Shown here in pieces: positions 1 through 6,271 of a DNA stretch of 8,652 nt (position 1 is its first letter; the number at the start of each line of letters is the position of its first letter). The translations under genes and the position numbers were made by a program. Under the pieces are notes generated by a model. That model was given only the letters and a program-made list of their open reading frames with translations, was not told the DNA's origin and made no database searches. Source of the stretch: an uncultured Collinsella sp. (lineage in GTDB: Bacteria; Actinomycetota; Coriobacteriia; Coriobacteriales; Coriobacteriaceae). The stretch covers positions 1 to 8,652 of the forward strand of contig UQUX01000075.1 in the NCBI GenBank assembly GCA_900544425.1, written 5' to 3'.

Positions 1-313
1 CGTGTGGCCGCATGATGGCTTGGCCGCGCTTCATGATGCCGGCTTTTCGTGTGCCGCTATGGCGTTGACGGACGACTCTGTTTCGCTTGATGATTCTGTA
101 CTGCAGAAAATTGATCGCTTGGCGATTTTTATGGGTACCGAGGGTGCCGGCTTGGGCGCCAAGACCATTGCCGGCTGTGACCACGCGGTGCGCATTCCGA
201 TGGCGCACGGGGTCGATTCGCTTAACGTGGCCGCGGCGAGCGCCGTCGCCTTTTGGCAGCTGTGCCCGCACGTGAGCAATGAGTATCACTACCAGCCGGG
301 TTTGTATCACTAG
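1..313 (+). CDS. SpoU/TrmH-family RNA 2'-O-methyltransferase, C-terminal part
   Basis: The 3' end of a gene that begins before the window; the reading frame is open from base 2 and ends with TAG at 311-313. The 103 visible residues carry the two C-terminal motifs of the SPOUT (SpoU) fold. The first is IFMGTEGAGL at about fragment residues 42-51. The second is RIPMAHGVDSLNVAAAS at about 64-80, the trefoil-knot segment that binds S-adenosylmethionine and holds the conserved N near the active site. Family members methylate a ribose 2'-OH in tRNA or rRNA in the cytoplasm. The visible part cannot tell TrmH, RlmB or TsnR-like substrates apart, so no symbol is given. The GTG at base 2 is not taken as the start, because the N-terminal RNA-binding region and the first part of the fold are missing. 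No clear terminator follows; the next gene starts 125 bases later. Confidence 0.9.
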   Translation, partial: VWPHDGLAALHDAGFSCAAMALTDDSVSLDDSVLQKIDRLAIFMGTEGAGLGAKTIAGCDHAVRIPMAHGVDSLNVAAASAVAFWQLCPHVSNEYHYQPGLYH

Positions 314-347
314 GCAGTTATTCCGCACTGTGCTCTAATTCGGGGTG

Positions 348-376
348 TTTCGGTCGCCGCCAGTCGGTGCTAAGCT
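348..376 (+). promoter_or_regulatory. Candidate extended -10 promoter for the MATE gene
   Basis: TGC followed by TAAGCT at 368-376 fits an extended -10 (TGnTAnnnT). A weak -35-like TTTCGG lies at 348-353 with a 17-base spacer. Transcription would start near 383, giving a leader of about 56 bases before the GTG at 439. The same TGCTA-type core occurs before ileS. This is a pattern match only. Confidence 0.3.
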
Positions 377-438
377 GGATTTGGCTTTGGTTTTAAATTG
401 CTGTTTTGCTGTTTGGCGTATGCGTGTGGGGAGGGCGT

Positions 439-1755
439 GTGGCTAAGAAATCTACGGCGATCGATGTAACGCAAGGTGTCATTTGGCAGCAATTGCTGTC
501 GCTGTGCGTTCCCATCTTTTTTAGTTCGTTTTTTCAGCAGGCCTACACGCTTATCGGTACGTATATCGTTGGCCAGTTTGGCGGCAAGCTCGCGCTGGGT
601 GGTATTCAAGCCACGATGGTGCTCACCGAGCTCTGCATCGGTTTTTGCGTCGGTGTGGGTGCTGGATGTGCCGTTATCACGGGTCAGTTTTTTGGCCAGC
701 ACGATGACGAGCGTCTGAGCCGTTCGGTCCATACCGCCATGACGCTCGCGCTGGTGGGCGGTATCGTTTTCTCGATTCTTGGCATAGTGTTCGTTGAGCC
801 CATGCTGGTGCTTATGAACACGCCGCATGAACTATTGGCCGAGGGCGTGGCCTATGCTCGCTGTTATTTTGCCGCGATGGTTGCGGCACTGCTGCTTAAT
901 ATGGGAACCGCACTGCTGCGTGCCGTGGGCGACACACGCGGGCCCGCCGTGATCATTGCCTCTGGCTGCCTGGTTAACGTGGTGCTGGATATCATCTTTG
1001 TCGCTGTGTTGCATATGGAGGCGCTCGGCTGCGGCATCGCAGTGGCGCTGACCATTTGCTCCAATGCAACGATGATCGTGTTTCGCATGATGCGCGCTCC
1101 GGGTGCATGGCGTCTTTCGCTGTCTAAGCTCGGCATCGATCGCGGTATTTGCAAGAGTATGATCTCGTGTGGTCTGCCACTCGGTTTTCAATCGGCTGCC
1201 TATTCGATCTCGAATGTGCTGATCCAGGTGTCGGTTAATTCGTTTGGCGCCGATGTCACAACTGCTTGGGGTCTATCTGGGCGCCTGGATGGCATTATCT
1301 GGATGGTGACCGAGGCGCTTGGCGTGTCGATCACCACGTTCTCGGCGCAGAACTTTGGCGCGCGAAACTACGAGCGCATGCGCAAGGGCTACCATACGTC
1401 GCTCGTGCTGTCGTTTATGCTCATTGGTGGCCTGTCTGCCGTTCTGCTCGACGATGCTTCGATATCGTCGTACACCACGACGATCCTTCATTTCATCGCG
1501 CCGTTCTACGCGATCTTCTCGATTATCGAGAACGCGTCGGGCTCCATTCGCGGCGCCGGCGTGAGTCTGCAGCCTATGATGCTCACCATCTTTGGCACCG
1601 TTGTCTTGAGGGTGATCTGGGTGTTTGCGATCATGCCCTTCGATCCGTCGCTCGAGCATCTACTACTGGTCTACCCCGTAACCTGGCTCATTACGGCCAC
1701 GATGTTCACCATCTACCACCACAGCGGCAACTGGCTAGGCCGCGCCACCGCCTAG
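439..1755 (+). CDS. MATE-family multidrug/cation antiporter
   Basis: An integral membrane exporter of about 438 residues, the usual MATE size, with about 12 hydrophobic segments across its whole length. MATE proteins expel drugs or metabolites in exchange for Na+ or H+. Family signatures are visible in both halves: an N-terminal QQAYTLIGTYIVGQFGG segment (TM1-loop), ITGQFFGQHDDERL after TM2, and LRAVGDTRGP between TM4 and TM5. The second half repeats these as SAQNFGARNYERM and SIRGAGVSLQP, as expected from the internal duplication of the fold. I chose GTG at 439 because GGGGAGGG sits just upstream (428-435) and MAKKS leads straight into the usual N-terminus. The frame stays open up to a TTG at 406, but that start has no ribosome binding site. 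Substrate and coupling ion cannot be read from the sequence. It appears to be monocistronic; a long hairpin follows 24 bases after the stop. Confidence 0.93.
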   Translation: MAKKSTAIDVTQGVIWQQLLSLCVPIFFSSFFQQAYTLIGTYIVGQFGGKLALGGIQATMVLTELCIGFCVGVGAGCAVITGQFFGQHDDERLSRSVHTAMTLALVGGIVFSILGIVFVEPMLVLMNTPHELLAEGVAYARCYFAAMVAALLLNMGTALLRAVGDTRGPAVIIASGCLVNVVLDIIFVAVLHMEALGCGIAVALTICSNATMIVFRMMRAPGAWRLSLSKLGIDRGICKSMISCGLPLGFQSAAYSISNVLIQVSVNSFGADVTTAWGLSGRLDGIIWMVTEALGVSITTFSAQNFGARNYERMRKGYHTSLVLSFMLIGGLSAVLLDDASISSYTTTILHFIAPFYAIFSIIENASGSIRGAGVSLQPMMLTIFGTVVLRVIWVFAIMPFDPSLEHLLLVYPVTWLITATMFTIYHHSGNWLGRATA

Positions 1756-1778
1756 CTCATCCGTCGGATACCCCTGAT

Positions 1779-1847
1779 AAGTTGCGGTGAAATAGTTCCT
1801 GAAAAGCCCTTGCGGACCGTCAAACAAGTACTATTCCACCGCAACTT
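1779..1847. repeat. Long imperfect inverted repeat (18-base arms) between convergent genes
   Basis: The left arm 1779-1796 (AAGTTGCGGTGAAATAGT) and the right arm 1830-1847 are reverse complements at 17 of 18 positions. The only mismatch is A1790 against C1836. The 33-base loop (1797-1829) contains a further TTGCGG. The stem lies between the end of the MATE gene and the end of the minus-strand cobO remnant. It could fold in either transcript and slow or end transcription, but no T-run follows the stem on either strand, so it is not a standard intrinsic terminator. A dispersed palindromic (REP/MITE-like) element is the other reasonable reading. The rest of 1756-1884 shows nothing recognisable. 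Confidence 0.7.
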
Positions 1848-1884
1848 CCTTATGAGCTGTAGGTGTTGGCGGAAAACGAATCAA

Positions 1885-2132
1885 TTAGTATTCGATGCCT
1901 TGGCGGGCTAGGAGACCTTCATCGAAGTAGTGTTTGACGGGGCGCATTTCGGTTACTAGGTCGGCAAGGTCGGCGAGGGGTAGCAAGCCGCGGCCGGTGA
2001 GCACGAGTTCCGTGGTGGCGGGCTTTATCGCAATCAGTTCCTCGACATCCTCTCGCGCCCCAAAGCAGCCGTCGTCTTGCCCTTGCCGTCGCCCGTATAG
2101 ATTTGAACTTTGCCGACTTCCAGTGATGCCAT
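1885..2132 (-). pseudogene. cobO: cobO/btuR corrinoid adenosyltransferase remnant, internal deletion plus frameshift
   Basis: Read on the minus strand, ATG at 2132-2130 begins MASLEVGKVQIYTGDGKGKT, followed by TAALG. This is the N-terminal strand and P-loop of cob(I)yrinic acid a,c-diamide adenosyltransferase. After about 26 residues that frame runs into a stop about six codons later. In another frame the sequence resumes as EDVEELIAIKPATTELVLTG and continues through LADLVTEMRPVKHYF to ARQGIEY and TAA at 1887-1885. These match the conserved C-terminal third of CobO (EDV.ELI..KP...ELVLTGR; LVTEMR.VKHY; GIEY end). The roughly 90-110 codons between, including the usual catalytic core, are absent, and the junction shifts frame by +2. 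The product would be inactive. The intact enzyme adds the 5'-deoxyadenosyl group to cobalamin precursors. The ribosome binding site is weak. The remnant is divergent from ftsH and convergent with the MATE gene. An assembly error is possible but would have to remove a clean internal block. Confidence 0.88.
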
Positions 2133-2179
2133 CTCTGTCTTTTCGTGCCCGGCGTCGGTTTATCGCCGTCCGGGTTGGG

Positions 2180-2200
2180 TATTCTAGAAAGCAATATTAA
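2180..2200 (+). promoter_or_regulatory. Weak promoter candidate for ftsH
   Basis: The 92 bases between the cobO remnant start (2132) and the ftsH start (2225) must hold the ftsH promoter if the gene is transcribed alone. TATTCT at 2180-2185 is the best TAnnnT -10 candidate, and AT-rich TATTAA follows at 2195-2200. No convincing -35 is present. No CtsR or CIRCE operator was recognised, so stress control cannot be claimed. Confidence 0.22.
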
Positions 2201-2224
2201 CCCCAGTAGATGGAGTTCAAGCAG

Positions 2225-4117
2225 ATGGAGATGGATGACAACAAGCGTAGACGGAATATGATCCTCTACGTGCTCATCGCCTTCGTCGTCTACCTCGTGC
2301 TCTCGACCGTTCTGTTCCCCAACATCGGTCACACGCAGCAGATTACGAAGACCGATTACTCGACGTTTGTCAAAGCGCTCGATAAGAAGAGTGTCGACAA
2401 GGTCGAGTACAACACGGACGATTACTCGATTTATTACACCAAGAAGGGCGAGGACGAGAACATCGCCTATAAGACGACCGGTGTGCCGAACGATGCGGGC
2501 TTTACCGATCGCGTGCTTGAGTCTGGCGCTTCGCTGGAGTCGGTCGTTCCCGATAAAAACTCGGGTTTGATGACCTACTACCTGCTTACGCTCATTCTTC
2601 CCATGGCTATCTTCTTCCTCATCGGTTGGTGGCTCAACCGCCGTATGAAGAAGGCTATGGGTGATGACGGTCCGTCGATGAACTTTGGCGGCGGCGGTTT
2701 TGGCGGCGGCGGGCTGGGTAAGTCCGGCGCGCGCGTGATCGCCTCCAAGGACGTGGGCGTGACCTTTAAGGACGTCGCTGGCCAGGAAGAGGCCAAGGAA
2801 TCCCTCAAGGAGGTCGTCGATTTTCTGGAGAAGCCGCAGCGCTACGAGGAGATCGGCGCCAAGCTGCCGCGCGGTGCTCTCCTTGTTGGCCCTCCGGGTA
2901 CCGGTAAGACCCTGCTTGCCAAGGCTGTTGCCGGCGAGGCCGGTGTTCCGTTCTTTAGCATTTCGGGCTCTGAGTTCGTTGAGATGTTTGTTGGTCGCGG
3001 CGCTGCTAAGGTTCGTGACCTGTTTAAGCAGGCCAAGGAAAAGGCCCCGTGCATCGTCTTTATCGACGAGATCGATACCATTGGTAAGAAGCGCGATGGC
3101 GGCGGCTTTAGCGGTAACGACGAGCGCGAGCAGACGCTCAATCAGTTGCTTACCGAGATGGATGGCTTCGATAACCACAAGGGTATCGTTGTCCTTGCCG
3201 CAACCAACCGCCCCGACAGTCTCGATCCCGCTCTACTGCGCCCCGGTCGTTTTGACCGCCGCATCCCCGTCGAGTTGCCCGATCTGACCGGCCGTAAGAA
3301 CATTCTTGAGTTGCATGCCAAGAGCGTGAAGACGCAGCCGCCGATCGATTTGACCGCGATTGCCCGCGCCACGCCTGGTGCCTCGGGCGCCGATTTGGCC
3401 AATATCATCAACGAGGGCGCCCTGCGCGCCGTTCGCGAAGGTCGCAAGCGTGCAACCCAGGACGACTTCGAGGAGTCGGTGGAGGTCGTCATTGCCGGCC
3501 AACAGCGTAAGTCCACGGTGCTTTCCGACCACGAGAAGCAGGTTGTTTCCTACCATGAGATCGGCCATGCCATTGTTGCCGCTCGCCAGAAGGGCTCTGC
3601 GCCGGTCACGAAGATCACCATCGTGCCACGCACGAGCGGTGCTCTGGGCTACACCATGCAGGTCGAGGAGGATGAGCGCTTCCTGACCACACGCCAGGAG
3701 GTCCTGGACAAGCTCGCCGTCTACTGCGGTGGCCGTGCGGCCGAGGAGCTCATCTTTGGTGAGATGACGACTGGCGCCGCCAACGATATCGAGCAGGCCA
3801 CCAAGCTCGCCCGAAACATGGTGACGCGCTTTGGTATGTCCGACGAGTTTGGCATGATGGCGCTCGGTACCGTCCAGAATGCGTACCTCAACCAGGATAC
3901 GTCGCTCACCTGCGCCCCCGGTACGGCCGAGCGTGTGGACGCAATTGTCGCCAAGTTGATTGAGGATGCGCACGACCGCGCCCTGCAGATCCTCAAGGAA
4001 AACAAGTTCAAGCTCCACGAGCTGGCTCGTTATCTGTACAAGAAGGAGACGATCACGGGCGAGGAGTTCATGAATCTCCTCACGCGCGAGAACCCGCTGA
4101 TGCCCAAGCAGCAGTAA
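2225..4117 (+). CDS. ftsH: ATP-dependent zinc metalloprotease FtsH
   Basis: A membrane-anchored AAA+ protease of 630 residues (family about 610-700) that unfolds and degrades membrane and short-lived cytosolic proteins as a hexamer. Residues 13-31 are TM1, about 32-115 the external domain, and 117-137 TM2, followed by a glycine-rich linker (about 155-165). The AAA module has Walker A GPPGTGKT (222-229), Walker B FIDE (D281, E282), sensor N328 and arginine fingers R342/R345 in RPGRFDRR. The protease domain has the zinc site HEIGH (H444, E445, H448) and third ligand D521 in GAANDIEQAT. The pore segment reads FVGRGA (255-260) where E. coli has FVGVGA. ATG 2225 has GGAG 9 bases upstream; in-frame ATGs at 2210 (no Shine-Dalgarno) and 2231 are alternatives that change only a few residues. 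All catalytic residues are present. The C-terminal region (CAPGTAERVDAIV) resembles FtsH copies of gut clostridia, so this may be one of several paralogs. A strong terminator follows directly. Confidence 0.97.
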   Translation: MEMDDNKRRRNMILYVLIAFVVYLVLSTVLFPNIGHTQQITKTDYSTFVKALDKKSVDKVEYNTDDYSIYYTKKGEDENIAYKTTGVPNDAGFTDRVLESGASLESVVPDKNSGLMTYYLLTLILPMAIFFLIGWWLNRRMKKAMGDDGPSMNFGGGGFGGGGLGKSGARVIASKDVGVTFKDVAGQEEAKESLKEVVDFLEKPQRYEEIGAKLPRGALLVGPPGTGKTLLAKAVAGEAGVPFFSISGSEFVEMFVGRGAAKVRDLFKQAKEKAPCIVFIDEIDTIGKKRDGGGFSGNDEREQTLNQLLTEMDGFDNHKGIVVLAATNRPDSLDPALLRPGRFDRRIPVELPDLTGRKNILELHAKSVKTQPPIDLTAIARATPGASGADLANIINEGALRAVREGRKRATQDDFEESVEVVIAGQQRKSTVLSDHEKQVVSYHEIGHAIVAARQKGSAPVTKITIVPRTSGALGYTMQVEEDERFLTTRQEVLDKLAVYCGGRAAEELIFGEMTTGAANDIEQATKLARNMVTRFGMSDEFGMMALGTVQNAYLNQDTSLTCAPGTAERVDAIVAKLIEDAHDRALQILKENKFKLHELARYLYKKETITGEEFMNLLTRENPLMPKQQ

Positions 4118-4143
4118 CGCCGCGGCCGAGCCAGTAAACGCCG

Positions 4144-4183
4144 ACGCCCCATTTGAGCAGCTTTCTCAAATGGGGCGTTTTGC
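4144..4183 (+). terminator. Intrinsic terminator of ftsH
   Basis: A perfect 14-bp stem: ACGCCCCATTTGAG (4144-4157) pairs with 4165-4178 around a 7-base loop, followed by TTTT and GCTT. It lies 27 bases after the ftsH stop. It ends immediately before the ribosome binding site of the DUF523 gene, so read-through or a promoter inside this region would be needed for that gene. Confidence 0.9.
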
Positions 4184-4198
4184 TTGAGAGGGATGGAA

Positions 4199-4654
4199 AT
4201 GAAGATCGTGGTGAGCGCCTGCTTGATGGGCGAGAGCTGCAAGTATAACGGGCTCGATAACTACCACCGCGCGTTGGTCGAGGCTTGCGAGCGCACGGGG
4301 ACCGAGGTCCTCCTCGTGTGCCCCGAGGTCTTTGGCGGCCTGCTCACGCCGCGCAAGCCGTCCGAGATTGTGAACGGCGAGGTTCGTACCTGCGAGGGCA
4401 TCTCGGTTGATCGTGAATTTCGCCTGGGTGCCCAACGTGCGCTCGATATGTGCGAGCAGGCAGGCGGACCGGAAGAGATAGTCACGTGCATCCTTCAGGA
4501 CCGCAGCCCCTCGTGCGGTGCGGGTCACATCTACGACGGCACCTTTAGCAGTACGCTCACCGCGGGCAACGGTGTTTTCGTCGACCTGCTCCTGCGCCAC
4601 GGCTACCGTGTGATCCCGGCTAGCGAGTTCGACCCCAGCATGCTGGAGCAATAA
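4199..4654 (+). CDS. DUF523 family protein, TudS-like (possible thiouracil desulfidase)
   Basis: A 151-residue cytoplasmic protein that is a stand-alone DUF523 domain (Pfam PF04463). It shows the family's opening MKIVVSACLMGESCKYNG with C8 and C14, then VCPEVFGGL with C41, and DRSPSCGAGHIYDG with C106. Characterised DUF523 members named TudS bind a [4Fe-4S] cluster through three conserved cysteines and remove sulfur from 4-thiouracil or 4-thio-UMP. C8, C14 and C106 are the likely ligands here, by inference. I chose ATG 4199 because AGAGGG (4187-4192) lies 6 bases upstream and the family normally starts MKI.VSACL. ATG 4193 is too close to that site, and a TTG at 4184 is also in frame. No longer YbgA-type fusion is present. 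The gene lies between the ftsH terminator and a bidirectional terminator, so it is probably its own transcription unit. Family assignment is firm; the reaction is not proven for this protein. Confidence 0.9.
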   Translation: MKIVVSACLMGESCKYNGLDNYHRALVEACERTGTEVLLVCPEVFGGLLTPRKPSEIVNGEVRTCEGISVDREFRLGAQRALDMCEQAGGPEEIVTCILQDRSPSCGAGHIYDGTFSSTLTAGNGVFVDLLLRHGYRVIPASEFDPSMLEQ

Positions 4655-4693
4655 AAAACCACCACAAAGGTACTGCTCCCTTGTGGTGGTTTT
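4655..4693. terminator. Bidirectional intrinsic terminator between convergent genes
   Basis: AAAACCACCACAA (4655-4667) pairs perfectly with TTGTGGTGGTTTT (4681-4693), 13 bp, with two further G-C pairs possible inside. The stem begins at the DUF523 stop codon and lies 9 bases from the stop of the opposing dehydrogenase. On the plus strand it ends in TTTT, on the minus strand in a run of six T, so it can serve both genes. The stronger T-run faces the dehydrogenase transcript. Confidence 0.9.
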
Positions 4694-4702
4694 GGGTTAG
4701 AG

Positions 4703-5785
4703 CTAGAGGGTGTGGCCGTAGGCGTTGGCAGCTTTGATGGCGGCGGCGAATTTTTCGTCGGTGAAGGGCTCGGGGTTTCCCTGCTTCCACTCGTTGGTGG
4801 CGTGCGCGTATTCGCACAGGGCCGGGATATCTGCCTCGGTAAGGCCAACCTGCTCAAGCGTTACGGGCAGCCCCATCTGCTTGTTAAAGGCGGCGTAGCG
4901 CTCAAGGTTCTCGGTATCGCCCGTATAGGCAAACAGTACCAGCACGCCCAGGCTCACGACCTCGCCATGCAGGTAGGTGCCCTCACGCGGAATGCTGCAG
5001 GTGGCGTTGTAGAACGCGTGCGCCACGCTCGAGTTGTAGTAATAATCGTTCTGGTTGGTCAGGTTCGAGACATAGCCCGTGTTGACAACGATGTCGAGCG
5101 CGATCTGCTTGACGGCCTCGCTCGACAGATTCTGGCGCACATCCTCAAGACCCTGCACACCATAGGTAAACAGCGGCTCGGAGCAGGTGTGGGCGAGTGC
5201 CAGGCCAAGACCGGCGGTGTGCTCCAGGTTGCCGGCGCTCGTGGCGTATTCGACCTCGGGCTGCTTAGACAGGGCATCGCCCACGCCGGCCCAGAAGTAC
5301 TCTGCCGGTGCCTCGGCGATGATCTTGGGGTTGATGAAGATGTGCGCCGGTCGGTTGGGGTACGAATAGCCCTCGAGCGAGCCATCGTCATTGTAGACAA
5401 CGGCAATGGCGGTCGCGGCCGAGCAGTTGGAGCAAATCGTCGGTACGGTAAAGACGATCTTCTTGAGCTCGATGGCCGCCGTCTTCACAGTGTCGAGTGC
5501 CTTGCCGCCGCCACATGCGATGAGCACGTCGGCTTCCTGGCAGGCAGGGGAGTTCACGACCTTGGCGATATTGGCACGCGTACTGTTGGTGCCATAGACG
5601 CGCGTCTCCAGGACCTCGACATCGGTACCTTCAAGTGCCGCCTCGATTCCCGGCAGCGCCGCAGCCAGGGCTCGCTTGCCGCCAATGATGGCGACCTTGG
5701 TCGCTCCGTACTCGGCCAGTGCGGCGGGCAGCTCGGTAAAGCAATCCTCGCCAACGGTATAATCACTCATTCCAATCGTGCGCAT
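4703..5785 (-). CDS. Iron-containing alcohol dehydrogenase family, glycerol dehydrogenase-like
   Basis: A 360-residue NAD(P)-dependent oxidoreductase of the Fe-ADH superfamily, GldA/HcxA branch, complete at the family's usual length. The N-terminal Rossmann-like domain has the nucleotide motif GGGKALDT (92-99). The metal-binding helical domain has the three expected ligands: D170 (WAGVGDALSK), H256 (SVAHAF) and H273 (YLHGEV). The substrate loop reads PTICSNCSAAT (115-125). Glycerol dehydrogenases have STDAP here, with the Asp contacting glycerol, whereas this protein has a Cys at the aligned position (C121), as in E. coli HcxA (YbdH, hydroxycarboxylate dehydrogenase). Glycerol is therefore not a safe substrate call, and a 2-oxo-acid or other small hydroxy compound is as likely. 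The start is supported by AGAAGG 5 bases upstream (5791-5796). It is transcribed away from ileS as a single gene, with no kinase or transporter beside it to hint at the substrate. Confidence 0.93.
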   Translation of the reverse strand: MRTIGMSDYTVGEDCFTELPAALAEYGATKVAIIGGKRALAAALPGIEAALEGTDVEVLETRVYGTNSTRANIAKVVNSPACQEADVLIACGGGKALDTVKTAAIELKKIVFTVPTICSNCSAATAIAVVYNDDGSLEGYSYPNRPAHIFINPKIIAEAPAEYFWAGVGDALSKQPEVEYATSAGNLEHTAGLGLALAHTCSEPLFTYGVQGLEDVRQNLSSEAVKQIALDIVVNTGYVSNLTNQNDYYYNSSVAHAFYNATCSIPREGTYLHGEVVSLGVLVLFAYTGDTENLERYAAFNKQMGLPVTLEQVGLTEADIPALCEYAHATNEWKQGNPEPFTDEKFAAAIKAANAYGHTL

Positions 5786-5906
5786 GGCAACCTTCTTTCT
5801 TTCGATAAAGTGCTTTCAGGTATTTTGCTCCTAGAGAAGGTCCACAGCCGCGAGAAATTTCGAACGTATAAAACCAGTGTTGAGGGTTTTTCGCCGGCGC
5901 GGAACG

Positions 5907-5915
5907 TGCTAGCAT
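5907..5915 (+). promoter_or_regulatory. Candidate extended -10 promoter of the ileS leader
   Basis: TGC-TAGCAT fits an extended -10, TGnTAnnnT. It is placed so that transcription would start near 5922, just before the first paired bases of the T-box Stem I (5937). T-rich sequence at 5886-5892 is in the -35 position but not a good match. A TATAAA at 5867-5872 is an alternative -10 but lacks a -35. The interval 5786-5900 otherwise holds only the dehydrogenase ribosome binding site and presumably its unrecognised promoter. Confidence 0.4.
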
Positions 5916-5929
5916 ACTCCGCATAAGCG

Positions 5930-6228
5930 TTGATGGGGACGAGTAGTCGGCCGTCCGCATGTTACAGAGAGCGGGGAGCGCTGAGAACCCGTGCATGCGA
6001 CCGATGAAAATCACCCCGGAGCTGCGGTCCCAACGGACGCGTCGCACAGGCTCGTCCTAGTAGATATCGCCGAGATGGTCGTCGATACAGGCCAGCCGAG
6101 TAACGGATGCGAGCGCGCGAATACGCGGGCGAGGGCATCTAAGCTGGGTGGTTAAACGAAGAGCTTTTGCGGGCGTACAGTCCGTTTTGTGGCGCTTCGT
6201 CCCAGCTTGTAGGGACGGGCGCTTTTTT
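5930..6228 (+). promoter_or_regulatory. T-box riboswitch (tRNA-Ile sensing) controlling ileS
   Basis: The leader RNA lies directly upstream of ileS. The Stem I base pairs GGACGAG (5937-5943) with CTCGTCC (6051-6057), and CGTCCG (5952-5957) with CGGACG (6034-6039). The 5' strand has the AGAGAG element (5966-5971), then a CGGG/CCCG hairpin with GCTGAGAA. It is followed by GATGAAAATCACCCCGGAGC, in which AUC (6010-6012) is the likely isoleucine specifier, followed by the usual purine. A Stem III candidate is GATGC (6106-6110) with GCATC (6135-6139). The antiterminator pairs GCTGGG (6143-6148) and ACGAAG (6156-6161) with CTTCGT (6195-6200) and CCCAGC (6201-6206). This leaves a 7-base bulge TGGTTAA whose TGGT can pair with the tRNA acceptor end. 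Uncharged tRNA-Ile should stabilise this form; charged tRNA should let the terminator form. The bulge departs from the consensus TGGNACC. Confidence 0.9.
6192..6228 (+). terminator. T-box-regulated terminator before ileS
   Basis: GCGCTTCGTCCC (6192-6203) pairs with GGGACGGGCGC (6212-6222), one U bulged and one G-U pair, followed by six T. The left arm includes CTTCGTCCC, which is also the 3' strand of the antiterminator, so the two structures exclude each other. Control is therefore at transcription, rather than the translational sequestering known for ileS T-boxes of mycobacteria. Confidence 0.9.
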
Positions 6229-6271
6229 GGTGCCCAGCGGGCGTGCGCGCCCATGACATGAAAGGGGTACC

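Noticed and set aside
406..438. N-terminal extension of the MATE gene from TTG 406
   Set aside because: Adds 11 residues with no ribosome binding site upstream and no family match; GTG 439 has GGGGAGGG before it.
314..438. Terminator after the methyltransferase gene
   Set aside because: I looked for a stem followed by a T-run and found none convincing.
2688..2718. GGC-rich short repeat
   Set aside because: It encodes the glycine-rich linker after FtsH TM2, a normal low-complexity feature and not a DNA repeat element.
1919..3178. 419-codon open frame on the minus strand
   Set aside because: It runs antisense through ftsH, whose domains are unmistakable. Low-complexity composition and no recognisable family; a by-product of high GC and codon bias. 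Its 3' part only grazes the cobO remnant in the wrong frame.
4712..5926. 404-codon open frame on the plus strand
   Set aside because: Antisense to the dehydrogenase, which has a good ribosome binding site and all metal ligands. No family features.
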